A DNA stretch of 64,000 nt from NCBI GenBank assembly GCA_033549065.1, contig JAWSUE010000007.1, forward strand, positions 1 to 64,000, in the 5' to 3' direction. Under the pieces are notes generated by a model. It did not search any database and was not told the origin of the DNA. It saw nothing but the letters and a program-made list of their open reading frames with translations. Source of the DNA: Bacillota bacterium (GTDB lineage: Bacteria > Bacillota > Dethiobacteria > DTU022). Shown one piece after another: positions 63,971-64,000 of the stretch (its first letter is position 1; each line of letters begins with the position of its first letter). The translations under genes and the position numbers were made by a program.

Positions 63971-64000
63971 TTGCGTACTACATACATGGCTAAACCTCAT
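63971..64000 (+). CDS. rplM: Ribosomal protein L13, first ten codons only
   Basis: A TTG start behind AAAGGAGAGGG opens the frame LRTTYMAKPH, the characteristic beginning of L13. The window ends here. The position after truA is the normal one; rpsI is expected next. Confidence 0.85.
   Translation, partial: MRTTYMAKPH

Overview
The window reads as a chromosomal segment from an anaerobic, low-to-medium GC Firmicute of the Clostridia kind. The gene order radA / carD / yacL-like PIN-TRAM / ispD / ispF / cysE / cysS / (thymidylate synthase) / rlmB / yacP / sigH / tRNAs / tuf / rpmG / secE / nusG / rplKAJL / rpoBC / L7Ae-like / rpsL / rpsG / fusA / tuf / S10-spc-alpha operons / ecfAAT / truA / rplM is the classic Firmicutes backbone. 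TTG and GTG starts are frequent, Shine-Dalgarno sites are strong, S14 is the zinc type, EF-Tu carries a Cys-rich insert, and tungsten/molybdenum aldehyde oxidoreductase chemistry is present, all of which fit a strict anaerobe. The species cannot be named from this.

Left arm (1-6.8 kb): the start of a leftward gene for a secreted acidic protein (cut by the window edge), then rightward yhaM-like exoribonuclease, a TPR-HTH protein, a YjbQ-family protein, a Sir2 deacylase, endonuclease IV and radA. Three copies of one short repeat sit exactly at the 3' ends of the first three rightward genes and supply two of their stop codons.

Accessory block (6.8-17 kb, all leftward): a mazEF toxin-antitoxin pair, then (read right to left, in transcription order) a small Cys-containing protein and a PucR-type regulator, an APC permease, a metallophosphoesterase, a nucleotidyltransferase-fold protein, a four-cluster ferredoxin subunit, an aldehyde:ferredoxin oxidoreductase and an iron-dependent alcohol dehydrogenase. 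I read this as a substrate-regulated uptake and aldehyde/alcohol interconversion module placed between radA and carD, where disA would be expected. A perfect dyad upstream of the permease is a candidate operator. This is the part of the window most likely to hold something undescribed.

Conserved core (17-58 kb): stress and isoprenoid genes, cysteine/cysteinyl-tRNA genes, sigH, four tRNAs (Gly, initiator Met, Thr, elongator Met), then the transcription and translation machinery. Several slots differ from the usual order: an archaeal-type ThyA-like protein occupies the position often held by mrnC/thyX, and adk is missing between secY and map. Two tuf genes 16.3 kb apart are identical by eye except for one silent base. 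RpoB has an unusually long acidic C-terminal tail. An L10 leader with an attenuator precedes rplJ, and a hairpin separates the Shine-Dalgarno site of nusG from its start codon.

Right arm (58-64 kb): ecfA1, ecfA2 and ecfT of the vitamin ECF transporter, then truA and the first ten codons of rplM, interrupted by two metabolic genes: a URO-D-superfamily protein (methyltransferase type) and an amidohydrolase of the deoxyadenosine/S-adenosylhomocysteine deaminase type.
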